The position numbers were made by a program, and so were the translations under genes. Below, piece by piece: positions 27,058 through 39,529 of a DNA stretch of 64,000 nucleotides. The notes beneath the pieces are model-generated. The model worked only from the letters and a program-made list of their open reading frames with translations. It was not told the DNA's origin and searched no databases. Numbering within the stretch: position 1 is the first letter of the stretch; each line of letters begins with the position of its first letter. Source of the DNA: Acanthornis magna (lineage: Eukaryota > Chordata > Aves > Passeriformes > Acanthizidae); contig JAWUZG010000018.1 in NCBI GenBank assembly GCA_036785705.1, positions 4,375,501-4,439,500 on the forward strand, given 5' to 3'.

Positions 27058-28184
27058 AAAGGCCTTTCTGAAAAAAAAAAAAATCCTGGCTCACAGTCTG
27101 GGTCTCCTCTGGTATATAAACTCAGCACCAATACATAACTTGGATTCTGTGCCCCAAACCTGCTCCTTTATGTTTGATGTGGAGGACTCATCTTTTGTTC
27201 TATTTTATTTTAGCACATGTAGAAGATGAGGAAGTCACGCTGGCTGTACCAATACCTTTGGGACAGAGAGGAAATGAGGCAGAGGTAAGCTGAGATCAGC
27301 TCCATGTTTTTCCAGATTTTCCATATCGTGACACAAACCACGGGAGATGGGCAGGGCGGGAGAGGGGCTCTGTGTCTGATGCTGAGCCCAGGGCAGAGAG
27401 GGAGAGGAAGTTTGTGGGGTCACAAGTAGAAAGCACCTGTCTGTGTAAGAGCTTTTCATCTCAGAGGAAAGAAGCAGCATTCTCTTCTGTCTGACTCCCT
27501 GGAATATGCTCGTCCTCCCTCCCAGCCTGGGGGGTATGAGGTGAGCAGTGCACACTTCAGCCTCTCTGCTCTCCTCCCAGCCCCATAAATACTTCCTGCT
27601 TTTAAGCTGTTCTCTGCTTACTGTCATAACAAATAATTATAAGAATTTATAATGTGTTTCTTTAGCCCTGGAGCTGCGATTGCCTATGCATCTATGGCAT
27701 AACTCAGTGGTTAACAAAGGCTGCCTTTGCCAGGCTGTGTGCGCGGTGCTGCTCCCAGGGAAGGCTCAGTCATCACCACTTTATTGCTCACATCCTGAAG
27801 CTAAGTGAAGAGGAATCTTCTAATTCTCAGAGAGGTGAATTTCCATCATAACTCTGATACCCTAATGCTACACTTCATCTAGCAGCCAGCACTTAGCAGA
27901 GCACCCTGGGGACAGCGAAGGGAGGGCTGGGGAAAGCAGACGTGAAGGATTTCACATTCTGTGTCATCACTGGAAGGCTGTTTACCACAGCTTTTGCATG
28001 GAAATGTTGTTTGGCAGCCATCCTGCCCCTCCTCCGAACTGCCAATAGTTGTATGAGTACACGGGTGAGGGGAAGACAAGGTAATTTAGAATATCACTTT
28101 TAATGCTAATTCTTTTATTAAGGTGTCAGCTCTGGGAAAAGCTTTATGAGCAGGGTGAGTTAAGGTGCATGTGCTGTACTTCTC
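23786..28184. other. Non-coding stretch with simple repeats
   Basis: Unique AT-rich sequence. A short TATATAA-rich patch lies at about 26299-26345, a 25-base T-run at 27026-27050 and a 13-base A-run at 27071-27083. Frames of 60-130 codons at 23939-24306, 25774-26236 and 27235-27627 overlap one another in several registers and are not recognisable. I see no exon or RNA gene. Confidence 0.55.
27026..27083. repeat. Poly-T run followed by A-rich tract
   Basis: Twenty-five consecutive T residues are followed by an A/T linker and 13 A residues. The T and A runs are complementary, so the segment can fold back. Replication slippage is the likely origin. Confidence 0.9.
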
Positions 28185-28199
28185 ATGATAAAAGTGTTA

Positions 28200-28822
28200 T
28201 ACTGGTGGATGAAAGGCTGGATATGACCTTGCAATGTGCAATTGCAGCCCACAAAGCCAGCCGTGACCTTGGGCTGCATCAAAGCAGTGGGCAGCAGGCT
28301 GAGGAAGGGGATCCTGCCCCTCTGCTCTGCCCACCTCGAGGAATGAGCTCAGTTCTGGATCCTCAGCACTGGAAAGACATGGACCTGGAGTGAGTCCAAA
28401 GGAGGACAGCTCAGAGGGCTGGAGCACCTCTGTGAGGAAAGCCTGGGAGTGTTGGTGTTGTTCAGCCTGGAGAAGACTCCAGGGACGCCTTATTGTGGCC
28501 TTACAGTACTTAAAGGGTGTGTAGAAAGATGAGGACAGACTTTTTAGCAGGACCTGTTGCACTGGGACAAGGCATAATGGTTTTAAAACAAAAGATGGTC
28601 CATTTAGGTTAGATATAGGGAAGAATTTCTTTACAATGAGCATGGGGAAACACTGGAAGAGGCTGTCCAGAGAGGTGACAGTTCCCCCATCCCAGGGAAC
28701 TTTCAAAGTCAGGTTAGATGGGGTTCTGAGCAGCCTGATCTAGTGGAAGGTGTCCCTGGCCATGGCTGGGGGGTTGGACTTTTAAAGGTCCTTTCCAACC
28801 CAAACTCTTCTGTGATTCTGTG
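28200..28822 (+). mobile_element. CR1 LINE, 5'-truncated 3' end
   Basis: Blocks appear in the order expected for avian CR1: 'GGATGAAAGGCTGGATATGACC', 'GGGCTGCATCAAAGCAG', a 'GACATGGACCTGGAG' segment, 'TTCAGCCTGGAGAAGA', 'GGAAGAATTTCTTTACAATGAG', 'GGCTGTCCAGAGAGGTGA', 'TTGGACTTTTAAAGGTCC' and 'TTTCCAACCCAAACTCTTCTGTGATTCTGTGA'-type tail (given here as separate short blocks). It is the last ~620 bp of the element (end of ORF2 and 3' UTR), broken by frame disruptions and not mobile. The 169-codon frame on the opposite strand (28197-28706) is only an antisense reading of this repeat. Confidence 0.95.
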
Positions 28823-29319
28823 AGAAAGCCCCTCATGCTGGTCACACTCTGCTCAGTAACAGGAATGTGCCTGTGCTGAAGCTCCAGGTGAAGCTGAACC
28901 CTTGAGCAGCAGGAACGATGAAACAGCCCAGACTCAGACATGCTTAGAAATGAGCACTGTGTGAGCTGCCTGGCTGAAGGACAACAAAAGAAGGAAAAGA
29001 GTTTTGGGGAGGAAAAGGTGCAAGCAGCATCAGGATTCAAAGCTGTGCAAGGCTGAGAAAAATGATCCATCATTACTGAAGAAACAGGACTTGTGTTTTC
29101 CTCCTTGGTGCTTTTGGTTTCAGTCATTATGGTCAAGAACCAAATCCTAGGTAGAGCTCGAATGCAACTTCTTTGGGTCCTTGGCTGGCCTAGACTTAAA
29201 GTCTGAAACAAACACACCCAAAGCATATTACATTTTGAAAGGAAAAAATCAAAACCAATGGTGCAGACAGACAAACATCAAGAAAATAATTATTCTAATG
29301 TTGCAAGAGCTTGGTTAGT
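28823..29319. other. Spacer between CR1 and LTR, no recognised element
   Basis: About 500 bp of unique-looking sequence. A 186-codon minus-strand frame (28714-29274) covers it and begins in non-repetitive DNA but ends inside the reversed CR1. I do not recognise the peptide. Confidence 0.55.
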
Positions 29320-29712
29320 TGTCTAGGTTTTGGCTGGGATAGAGTTAATTTTCTCCTAGTAGCAGATGCATTTCTGTGTTTTGGGTTCAGTATGAGAATA
29401 ATTTTGATAACACTCCGATGTTTTGATTGTTACTAAGTAGTGCTTATTCCAAAAGAAGGAATTTTCAGCTTCCCATCCTCTGACAGTGAGGAGATGCACA
29501 AGAATCCATGAGGGGGCATGGCTAGGGCATGTACATCACTTGTTCTTCTTGGGGTTTATTCCTCTTTCTTTGTTGTTTTCCTTTTCATAACATTATTATT
29601 ATTATTATTATTATTATATTTTATTTTATTTTATTGCAATTCTATTATTAAACTTGTCTCATCTCAACCCATGGGTTTTACCTTTTTTCTGATTCTGCTC
29701 CCCATCTCACCA
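29320..29712 (+). mobile_element. Avian endogenous-retrovirus solo LTR with internal deletion
   Basis: The element opens with TG and then 'GGTTTTGGCTGGGATAGAG' followed by TTAATTTTCT, which I recognise as the start of an LTR common in bird genomes. It continues with 'TAGTGCTTATTCCAAAAG' and ends with 'CTCATCTCAACCCATGGG' followed by TTTTACC and CCCATCTCACC. Between about 29525 and 29535 the expected central portion (promoter region with the TATA-like sequence) appears to be missing. The (ATT)n and (TTTTA)n tracts at 29592-29635 lie in its 3' half. No internal retroviral coding sequence flanks it, so it is a solo LTR. The 3' end abuts the next element and may be truncated. Confidence 0.8.
29592..29635 (+). 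repeat. (ATT)n / (TTTTA)n microsatellite inside the LTR
   Basis: About nine ATT units are followed by three TTTTA units. Position and composition match the T/A-rich region of this LTR family. The triplet expansion itself looks locus-specific. Confidence 0.92.
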
Positions 29713-29715
29713 ACC

Positions 29716-30210
29716 TGGTGATGCCTAAAAGCAGGCTACCTGAAGCAGAGGACAAGAGAAATTAGGAGTATAAAGAGCAGACAAAGTTATTCAAGGCCTT
29801 CAAGGTACATTCAGGCAAGCAAAGTCCCCCTCGTGGGACTACACCCAAAATGGACAACAGGTCATGAACACTTCACCTTTTATAAGCTCTGTCCTATTAG
29901 CATATTGGCCCCTAATTCTCCAATCAACCCTCAGGTGATGATGTTAACCACCCCAGGCCCTCTCCCCCCATTTCACTGTTGTTTACATATTTTTGGGCCC
30001 TAGGCCAACGAATGTGTCCTTGGCTTTTCTATTCAGAGGGATTGTTTTGGCTAGAGGTGCTGGGAACAGAGGTTTTTAGCACTTTATAAGGTGCGCAGAA
30101 CTACTCTAAGTTACAGGTACATGAAGAGTTAAAAACCAGAAACCATTAAGGCATCACTGGAGCAAGCAGTCGTGTGGTACTTCATTGCAGGCTGGGCTTA
30201 AAACACAACA
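29716..30210 (-). mobile_element. Probable second LTR, opposite orientation
   Basis: Read on the minus strand the segment begins TGTTGTGTTTTAAGCCCAGC and ends near 29716-29719 with ...ATCACCA, so it has TG...CA ends. It contains a TATA-like TTATAAAAGG (plus positions 29876-29887), followed by a C/G-rich 'CACGAGGGGGACTTTGC' block and a weak poly-A-like TTGAATAAC. That order (promoter, then R/U5-like sequence) fits an LTR of about 490 bp. I see no primer-binding site or viral coding sequence and no matching target-site duplication. The family is not named here because I cannot match it with certainty. Confidence 0.5.
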
Positions 30211-33200
30211 TTAGGATCTAGAGAAATGAAGGGAGCTGCTGTATGTCCATATGTTATTTCAAATTTAACAGTTGGAGCTCTTTTCATATTGTCGTAAAAA
30301 CATTGTCATGTCTTTTCTATGTTTATACATTCCTCTTACAAATCCTCACTCAAATGTTTGAACACACCTCAAAGAGTTTCTCAGTTATATCTTAATTGCT
30401 TTCTGTGCTCATGCCTTTCCCTGAATGACTTCCTACTGAAGCTTTGGACCAAGCTCCACAGGAAGTAAAAATTCTGACTTCTCCTTAACACCCACTCATT
30501 ACTCATCTGAGGAGGTGCTGAATGGTTGAGATGACAATTATATCTGACCATGACCAAATAGCCAGAAAGGTAATGTACCATGCTCTGAGATTCGATTACT
30601 GAGCTGAAAGGGCAAAAGATGATGTCCTTCAAATTTAGTATAAAAAGAAAATAGAAAACCACAAGAAACCCCAAACAAAAAAATCTCCACACTTCCCCTT
30701 CCTGATTTTCCAGTAAGATGAGAACTGAGCAAGGAAACATAGAACTGCCCCTACAAAAGAAACATGTGAAATGGGTTAGGTGGCAGTATTTGCACAGGAC
30801 TCTTTCACAGCTGAGTGCAAAACATCTAGAGTAGAACTGTCATTTCCTCCTCTGGCCAACCTCAGGTCTTCCCTCTGCTTCCCCAGTTGCTATTGTGCAC
30901 CTTCGGATCAGAACATTTATTTATACCAAACAGAAATGACATCCCTAACCAGTGAGATCAAGCCCCATCATTACTCCCACTTCCAACTGCCCAGTTGATA
31001 TTTCAGAGCTGATTTATGGCACTTGCCTGCCTCGGTGCCTGAATGCCCTGAGCAATTTACTCCATAATGCCCTTTTTGTAAAGAAATTACGCCTGAATTG
31101 CTCACAGGTTAGTTCTTCCATGGCACTCCATGCCCTGGTACTTTTCAGTTGTTCTCCATTTCAAACAGCTCAAAGGCAAACTGTGATACGGGATTTTGAT
31201 AATAATGTCCAGACTTACTCCAGTTGAACTGGAGAGGGGAAAAAAGTACACTGCAGGTCTTTTGGGTTATTAAATGAATTTCAGCTGTGCAATACTAGTA
31301 TGAAACCCACATAAGTCCAAAGAATTGCAGGGGATTTAAACAGGGTAAAGGGCTGAATTTGATAACCTGCCTCAAGCTAGGAGGAAAGGGAGTTAAAGTG
31401 CTGAGTTCCTTAGAGAACCTTATAGATGCACTGCTTGTGGCTGTCACTGTTTGGGGGAAACTAAATCAGTAATAATTCCGGTTTGGTTTTTTCATCCTAG
31501 TTACATTTTCTCAAACAAAGGGTAGTATCCAGGGTTACATTTTATTTTTGTTTCTTCATTATTAATTAATCCTGTGTTAACTCCAGCGTGGTGATTGGCA
31601 CTTTAATATATAACAGGATGTGGATCTTGAAGAGATTGACTGAAGTGCAATTCCATAAGGCAAATGTGAGTTTCACACCTAAATGCCTCATGTTACAGGC
31701 CCATCAAGGTACAAAGACTGGGAAGCTGCTTCTGGGGTGGAAGTCTGTTACAGCTCTTGAGAAAGCAGATGGAAAACCAAATTCCCTTCCCATGACAGAA
31801 CATGACTACCACTTTCATTTTTACCTCTATATCTTAGCTTATGTGTCCCAGACCTAAATGAAAGAGCAGCTATGGCCTAACTCAGCTGAAAAAGCAATGT
31901 GCAAAGGAAAATACCTTGATAACGTTGTCCTTAGTTTTAACTTATTCCGTAAGGAGCTGAAATAAGTATAATGGTATTGTTAGTGATATTCAAAACTAAA
32001 TGAAAGAACATTAAGGTGTCTCTCCTATGAAAATTCAGAATGAAAAGAATTACTGTTCAAACAATAAAGGAGGAAACTAAGTCTACCAGTACAGAAAATA
32101 AATTTTTAAAAATATCCTGAATAATGAGTGCTGTCAATTACAGCATTACCTTACTCTTGCACATATGTGCTGCTTTTTAACGATGTAATTATTTTCCTCC
32201 CAGTAATATTTCTGTACCATTATTTTTACAGTGTTGTAAGGCTTGCTGCAAAATCAGACCTAAAGGAAAATGCAGAGCTGGGGGCAGGTCTGACAAATCG
32301 GACACAGAATAGGAACTGACAGGGAAATAAGCACAAAGTGCAGGTGCTTAAATGCTGAGTTTCTCTTTCCTGCTCTGGGAATTTGTGCACAGTAATACTG
32401 ATATCCTGAGAACCAAGAAATCCAGGGCAGGACTTGAAACTTGCTCTTCACCAGGACAAACAAGGTGGGAATCACAGCACGGCTTATTCCTGATGTCTAC
32501 CTCGTTCCAAGCCTCACTCCAGCAAAACTCAAACTGGAACTGTGAAATCCTTGTGTGGCATCCTGGAGGATGTGAGGGATGGCACAGTGCCCATGCCCAG
32601 AGACAGAGCTGTGGCTGGGACCCCATGGGGTTCATCTTCTCAGAAACCTCTCCACTACACGAACCAAAGAACAGGAAATGTGGACACCTGTGAAATTTTC
32701 TTCATCCTCCTGGTGTGAACTAAAACCAGACAGGTGCAGGTGCACCCTAAAGGACAATCCACACAGATAAATGTGGGCACATACTTGTGTACCTGCAGAA
32801 CTCAGACAAAAGTCTCTGCACTGCAAACGCAGATGTGGAGTTTAGAATAAATATTTTTATTCCACATTATTGCAGGCATTGGATTATGCAGAATGATGAA
32901 TGAATTAAATTATGGCTGAATTATGGCTAAGTTATGGCTGAATTAAAAGTTTTCAAAGTATCAGCACATGTGACTTCTAAACCATGAAACTTGTGGAACA
33001 ACATTAGTTTTCTATACATCTGCCAGCTGCCTCACTGCACCTGAAGACTCACCTCTGTGCTGGGCAGTTTGGAGAAAACAGAGGTCTCCAGAAACAGCAG
33101 AAAGATCTTTAAAGAGAAAAAGCTTAAAAAAAAAAAAAAATCACAAGAAAGAAATTTTTCAGGAAGGTTTTAAGGACCAAGTGACTCTCCAAATTGCTAC

Positions 33201-36200
33201 AAAATCATCATATGTAGGTTCTTACGTGGTGTCTTCTGGGTTTCCTGGGGGTTGGAAAGTATTTCTGTACTTTGGTGAAAGACAGCTGAAAGCACTGAGC
33301 CAGCACTAACCATGTGCACATCAGACTATTGGAAAAGTTAAAAAAATCACTCTGAAAGTAAGGGCTAGGGAGGAGCCAGAGTGGAGCTGCCAGTGCAACT
33401 GCCTTGTCACTGGGTTAACAGAATTTCCTGGACATCTTTAATCTCAGCTTCTTTCATCCACAAATCCAGGAAGGCTGGAAAGCCAATGTAAGAGGAAGGG
33501 GCAGTTTTGGAAGCACCACTGTCCCTTGCTTTGTCTGCACAAAGAAAAGCCTGCATACATTTATTTTCCTTTCACTGCTGTCATACCGATTAGAGCACCC
33601 TTTGGGTAGAAATTATGAACCTGCTGGAGGCTGCTCCTGGATCATGTGCACACCCATCTTTCCTGACCTCTGCTTGCCTTTCTGTTTCTTTGGTAAAGCC
33701 CATCTAAAGTTTCTTTTCTCTTCTTGTACAAAGTTTACTTCCTGCCTTTCAGAAGTTCATGTCTACTATGTCTTTCATATTCCCTGATGACTTTTTAAAT
33801 TCTCTCTTTTTCACCTGTACCTCCCCATCTTCTCTGGGAGATTTCACCTCACTCATAACTCCACCCTTTCCGTCAGACAGATGAGAAAAATACTCATTCT
33901 TTAGGTGTTTCTCAAGCTCTTCAGCATACTAATTGCTGTTTGTCAAAGAACGATCATTAAAATGCGCGGTGACGGCAGAGAAATAGCCGTAATGACCTGA
34001 GATAAAAGCGTTCCCTCTGTCTTCACTGCTGCCCTGAGCAGGTGGTTACTGCCCTGCAGTTCAGTGAAGGACAGTTTTCCTCTGAGCCTGCTTTAGTGCC
34101 CAGCTGGCTGCAGGAGCTTCTTGACTATTAATTACAACAGCCCCATAAAAGTGATAGTCAAAGGGGTGTAAGTTTACAGACTGGTCCACTGTCCTATCAC
34201 CTCTTCTTGGTATATTAATTTTTTTAACCTCCTCCTCAGCCCTTCTGATAGCATTAGCTTGAGTCACCTAGACTTATTTGGTAATTTTACGGTTTTTTTT
34301 CTGGGGTGGGTATAGCTGATCTGTGTTTTCCTGGGAAAGTTGCTTTTTGTGTTGGTAACCACTAGATTAATAATGCACATAAGCAGTTGAGAGAATTTGG
34401 CAGATGGATGGGAGTGTGTTGCTCAAAATGTCTGGTTAGAGGTTATACACACCCTGGCTGCTCAACGATATGCTGTCTTCATAATAAGTTTTTGTACACA
34501 CAAGAATATTTGGATTGTACACAAAATGTCCATGAATAGTAAGATCCCTACAATATCATCAAGATACAGGCCTATTGCATTAAGAACTTTTTTCTGCAAG
34601 TTGAAAATCCCTCCATTAACTCCAACTGAGGTCTAAGAGATTCCTAGTTTGAACAAATGTACTGTGTAGAAATGTATCATAGTCCTAAACTCATGAAATC
34701 TTTGTAGCTCCCTTGCCAAAAGTGCTTGGTTTTCACAGAAATATTGAGTCTGATTATGACTTCTCTAAAAAATCTCCTTCTCTCCATCACTCTCCCTTCC
34801 ACAAGGTCAGTTATTTACAATATAGGCATCAGTGGCATGGGGAAAGGTTTCACATGCCACTTTTGACCCTCAGCATTATAGCAGTTATTTCAGTGGGTTT
34901 ATTTGGTTTGACTACATTGAATTTAAAAGGCAATGCTATTAATGAGGTACAAGAAAAAAATCAGTTTTTCTTTGAAATCTTCATTCTCTCACGTTTCCAG
35001 ACAAATAAAAACATATAGGAAAATTTATCATCATTTTTACTCTGTATTCCAGGTCTAAGCAAACTCGGCTTCACAGATTGCCTGTGCCCAAGTGTGGAAA
35101 GGCTGAGAGACCTCTAAATATCACATTAAGTCTGACACTGATAGAATTACCCCTTATATAGTAATTTAATTCCCAGATCATGGAAAAAGTGACACTTTTT
35201 TCCCATGCATTACAGGGTTATGAGGGCAACGACAGTGCTGAAGGGCAGGTAAATTAATTTGACCCTCAGAAAGCAAAATTTGTGAGAAGACAGTTTTTAT
35301 CCATTTTGTCTCCTACCGAGATAGTCTTGCACTGCTGACAAGGTGCAGTTCCTGGGGGCACAGGGTTTGCTCTAACAGCACTGCCTGGTTGTCCCTGCTG
35401 CTGTTAACTTCTGTGCCTTCTTGAGACACCCCAGCCTGCATGCAGTGTTTATTGGCATCACTAGAATTTGTTTGTTGGACTCAGCAGACCCGGGCTGAAC
35501 CCTGGAGAGGGAACTACTGTATTGTTTGTTTATGTCCCCGAAGATCCCAGCTGGAATCATCCTGATTCCTGTGCAGAATACTGAATACAGTGCCGGCAGC
35601 TGTGCTCTAAGGAGGAAAGAGGGGGAAAAGCAGATGGTAGAGGGAGAGATTGGTAGTTATAGTGTAAGCTTTAGAAGTCTTTAGCATTGTGGAGCCTGCC
35701 ACAATTATAAGCACCTTTGACAGCTCAACAGTGGGTAATAAAAGGATCAAAAAAATCAGGGAATCAATAAGGCGTTCAGAGCTCTTTCCTGCTACTACAG
35801 CGTTTCGCGTATGTCTCTACTTCATAACATTTCAGTAAAGCAGGAAAATGGCCAGTCCTAAAGCTGAGCTGTACAACTTACCCTTCATGCATTACAAACT
35901 ACTGCTTCAGAGATTTAATACATGTCTAGACAGGGATCAATTTTTAAAATAAAATTTATAGTGCTGTGTTAAAGAGAGTTATTACTGTGTATGCTAATGT
36001 TCATGAGGATCAGCATCCCTCTGTTCTCTGAACTTTAGGGCAATTTCAGGGATTTTACACTGTTGTCTTTACAGAGACAGCAAAAATACAGTTTAGTAGT
36101 GTGTATGAATAGTATCCTTCAGGTTTTTATGTCATCATCTGAGCAATTTACAAACAAAAGAACATTGCTCCCCCCCAACTCCTAAACCTTAAGATATCCT

Positions 36201-36650
36201 TTTCAAATGCATAAAGGTTTAATGTCAAAGGTATTCTGTGAGCTCTTCATTTTTGAAAACACTATTTTTAGTACAATTTTTATATCAAGCCAAATAATTA
36301 GATAAAAGTGATTCATACCTTTTAGTGTGGAGCAAGATTGAGAAGGTAATGGAAAGGAAAAGTGAGATAAGAGTTTTGAATTCAATGGATGTTAGCAGAA
36401 CATCCCTGCACACATATCAAATGAGGATATTTTTGAGTTAATGAAAGCAGATGCTGAGCAGCCAGTAAGCCATCAGCTGTTTCCTTTCTGAATTCATCTT
36501 TTTCCTTCAGCTTCTTCTAAATATTCAAGAAAAGCCATATCATATCATACTTTTCAAACCACACCAGAAATCCTGGTGAGCACACTCACAGTGCGCCTCA
36601 GTAATAAAGATAAACAGACCTCACGAGACAGACATCTTTGACTTTGGTGA
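30211..36650. other. Long non-coding stretch
   Basis: Mostly unique AT-rich DNA. A small repeat of TTATGGCTGAA units (three copies, about 32910-32942) and an A-run near 33126-33140 are the only low-complexity features. GC-richer patches at 32350-32830 carry overlapping frames on both strands (64-113 codons) that do not look like proteins. No exon, RNA gene or transposon was recognised. Confidence 0.55.
32910..32942 (+). repeat. 11-bp tandem repeat (TTATGGCTGAA), 3 copies
   Basis: Three consecutive copies of an 11-bp unit, the middle one with one base changed and one base substituted at its junction. A tiny local duplication with no further significance visible. Confidence 0.85.
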
Positions 36651-36719
36651 AGGAAAGGAATTGGAGGAAAGGAATTGGAGGAAAGGAATTGGAGAAAAGG
36701 AATTGGAGAAAAGGAATTG
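36651..36719 (+). repeat. 14-bp GGAA-rich tandem repeat, 5 copies
   Basis: Units at 36651-36664, 36665-36678 and 36679-36692 are identical (AGGAAAGGAATTGG). The next two (36693-36706 and 36707-36719) carry one G-to-A change. Eight GGAA cores occur in 69 bp. GGAA is the core of ETS-family binding sites. The shared substitution in the last two units shows that the array grew in steps. Confidence 0.95.
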
Positions 36720-39529
36720 ACCCTTCTACAGGTGCTGCCAAAATGCCGTCCTTCTGTTCGCTGTGAAGTTGTACATGTGGACACACACCTGGATGGCTGA
36801 CCTGTCTCTTTCCTTGCTCATATCAAAGGCAATCCTCCTTTCCTGGAGCTTATTGAGCAGAGAAACAGCCTGCTGTGCTTTGGCAGGAAGAGTCTCTTTT
36901 GGGCTGACACCTACCAAGTGACACTTTTCTGTTTTTCATGGGCTGATAACAACCCAAAGACTGTCCAGTCTGTCTGTGGAATCCTGTGCTGTTGGGCAAA
37001 GTGAAAACACTTAGAAAATAAGCGCGGGGAAAGAGTTCCCATTTTGCTCCAACTGATAGACTTCACAAGGGCTCAGTTGTGTTTACCAGAAGGCTAAACA
37101 GATGGAGTTTGTCTCCACTCACATGTGGTTGCTAAGGCAGTCTCTAGCTGAGGGTTCCTGGGACTCTGAGTCGCTGCAGAGGCAGGGCAGGAGGGGCTCT
37201 GTATCTTTTCTCTCCTGCCATCTGTAAGCACCAAGGCTTTTGCTTCCCACACTCACCAGAAGGCTCCTGTGTGACTGAAGCAGGGGAGGTCTCTTACTTG
37301 ACAAATACTCTCAGCAGGAAAGTTCTCAGAGAAGCAGCAAACTCTCCTGGAAGCAGTGAGGAGTGGGAGAGTTAAGGGACTTGCGTGTGGTTAGAAACAG
37401 CTAACACAGGGAAAGGGTCACCAAGAAAAAGAAACACTGACCTGATTCTATCAGTGCGTCTGACCCAGACTGCTTCCCAGGTGGACTCAAGGTTTGGAGC
37501 AGGTCTTTTCTGCATCTTTTACAGTTATTTGTACCATGTTATCTGCTCTGGCACTGCAATATTATTTGCACTATCCAAACTGGGGTCTTCACAGGTAACA
37601 CGAAGAGAAGTTTTGCTTTGGATGAGCTGATCATATGTGTCTTATATACACAAAATTTGCTTGAGTGAGATCTACAGGCTGTAATTCTATGATTTGAGCC
37701 TTTTGTATGAGGGGAGGAAGTGCCAGAAGAAGTAGGCACAGAATATGATTTAAAAGACAGAGAGTAAGAGGAAATAAGATGCTTTGTTGTTCATTTTAAA
37801 GCAAGAAATAGGGACTAAAACACTGGGAAACTGGTGTCATCTATACTGTTAGACTTGCATTCATAAATAGAGACACTAACAACTGCTGTCTTTACTGACA
37901 AATGTATCCAAAGAGGTCAAGGAAAGAGTTACTCAGAAATGGGCCATGGGAGTGAGATGTTATTTGTAGTGACTTGCTCTCAAGTTTATATAGACCACCT
38001 CTTAACTCACACTAGAGCCAAGCATTTTTCCCTTACCTTAAGTCAAATTCATTTTTAACCATAAATTGAATATTCCAAATAACTCTGGTGTGTCAGCAGT
38101 TGAAAGCTTCTCTGGCATGATTGAGCTTTTCAGTGAAATGTAAGTATTTTTCAACTACAGGATTTCTGTAAATGCTTAGGTTAGGACTGGTCCAACATCC
38201 TCTGGATTTTTATGGCCTTTAGTGGATTAAATTAATGGATTTTAATGTGAATATCTGCTCTGACTTGTGAAAACTGAAGAATTTCCAGAGGTGTGTATCA
38301 AGATATAACAGTACCAGCCTTAAGCATTGCAAATATTATGCACTTCACTGCAGAACACTAAAGAGCAGAATGTTACAGATTTTCTCTCCTATTTTTTACA
38401 ACATGCAACACAATACTGAACTGCTGTTATCTAATTACCTTATTTTTCACTGTCTTGTTCATTTTGGAAGGAGCTTGAAAGGGATTGGCTGGTGAGGCAA
38501 TCTGAAATCTACAGCATCTCCCAGGATGATACTGTGAGAACTCATTACAGATCATGAAATGCTTGCAGATTATGGTATTCAATGCTATAGAAATATCTGC
38601 GAGGGGAAAACACACAAAAAAAGAATTTTGCTTTGAAGCGATAACAAAAAAATGAGGCCTCCCAGTGATCTCTGTTTCTTTTGTTGAAGCATTCAAATAT
38701 TCTGTATTGAATGAATTGGTTATCCAGAGGAGGATGGGAATGTATCACCATTTAAATAAGGTGTGCTTTACAGAATGGATGCACAGCAGAATGAGTAAGG
38801 GGCCAGAGGAAACAAGGAAAAAATCCTTTACTTTCACAGGAATGTTGTTGCATGCTGAGCAATGTACCTGGACCTATAAATAAAAGACGGAAATAATTTT
38901 CTAACCTTAATCAAAAACTTACATGGCAACAATTTCACTAGACAACAAAAGGAGTCCCTGGGGCAGCAATGCCTTGGATGACTAAACTGCTGTCTGCAGC
39001 AATTGCACTGATTCTCTCCCTTTCTCTTCAGTCTCAGATTTTGGTTGGGATGGAGCTGGCACTGTGGTGCCTGTGAATTCCCTGTAACTAGACACACATT
39101 TTTTCCTCTCAGTTCCCACATTTATCAACAGTTTAGACTTCAGCTAGATATACTTGGGATAACCAGTTGTAAAGAAGGAAGGGATACCAGGTACATTTGA
39201 TTGGAAAATAATCTTAAGTATAATCTCAGATAAAAGCAGTGTGAGACACAACAGCTCTGTTCACTCCTTTTCCTTCCAAATCTTCCTTTTCATTTACTAT
39301 ATTTCTGATGTCCCTCCTGCTGATATAGGTGGAGAAAACCTCAGAATTACAAGGATACCATTCTGAAGCTTATCTAGGACTCTTAGGCTAGGATAAAAAT
39401 TCACAAAGAATCTGGCAAAGCCATGAAAGCAAAGGAAATGTCTATAGGCAGTATGAAACTATTTTGGTTTGTAAACACAAAAGTTTGCTGCGAAGGGCTG
39501 CAAGAGATCTAATGAGGCTGCAAGATCTG
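36720..39529. other. Non-coding, no recognised element
   Basis: Unique AT-rich DNA with scattered frames of 60-95 codons on both strands and no recognisable product. No mobile element can be assigned with confidence. A 'GTAATTCTATGATTT' motif at 37680 faintly resembles a CR1 tail but has no supporting body upstream. Confidence 0.55.

Noticed and set aside
28197..28706. 169-codon minus-strand open frame
   Set aside because: It is an antisense reading of a plus-strand CR1 3' end, not a gene.
28714..29274. 186-codon minus-strand open frame
   Set aside because: It ends inside the reversed CR1 and has no recognisable domain; treated as a chance frame.
37650..37710. CR1-like tail (GTAATTCTATGATTT)
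   Set aside because: No CR1 body can be matched upstream; the motif alone is not enough.
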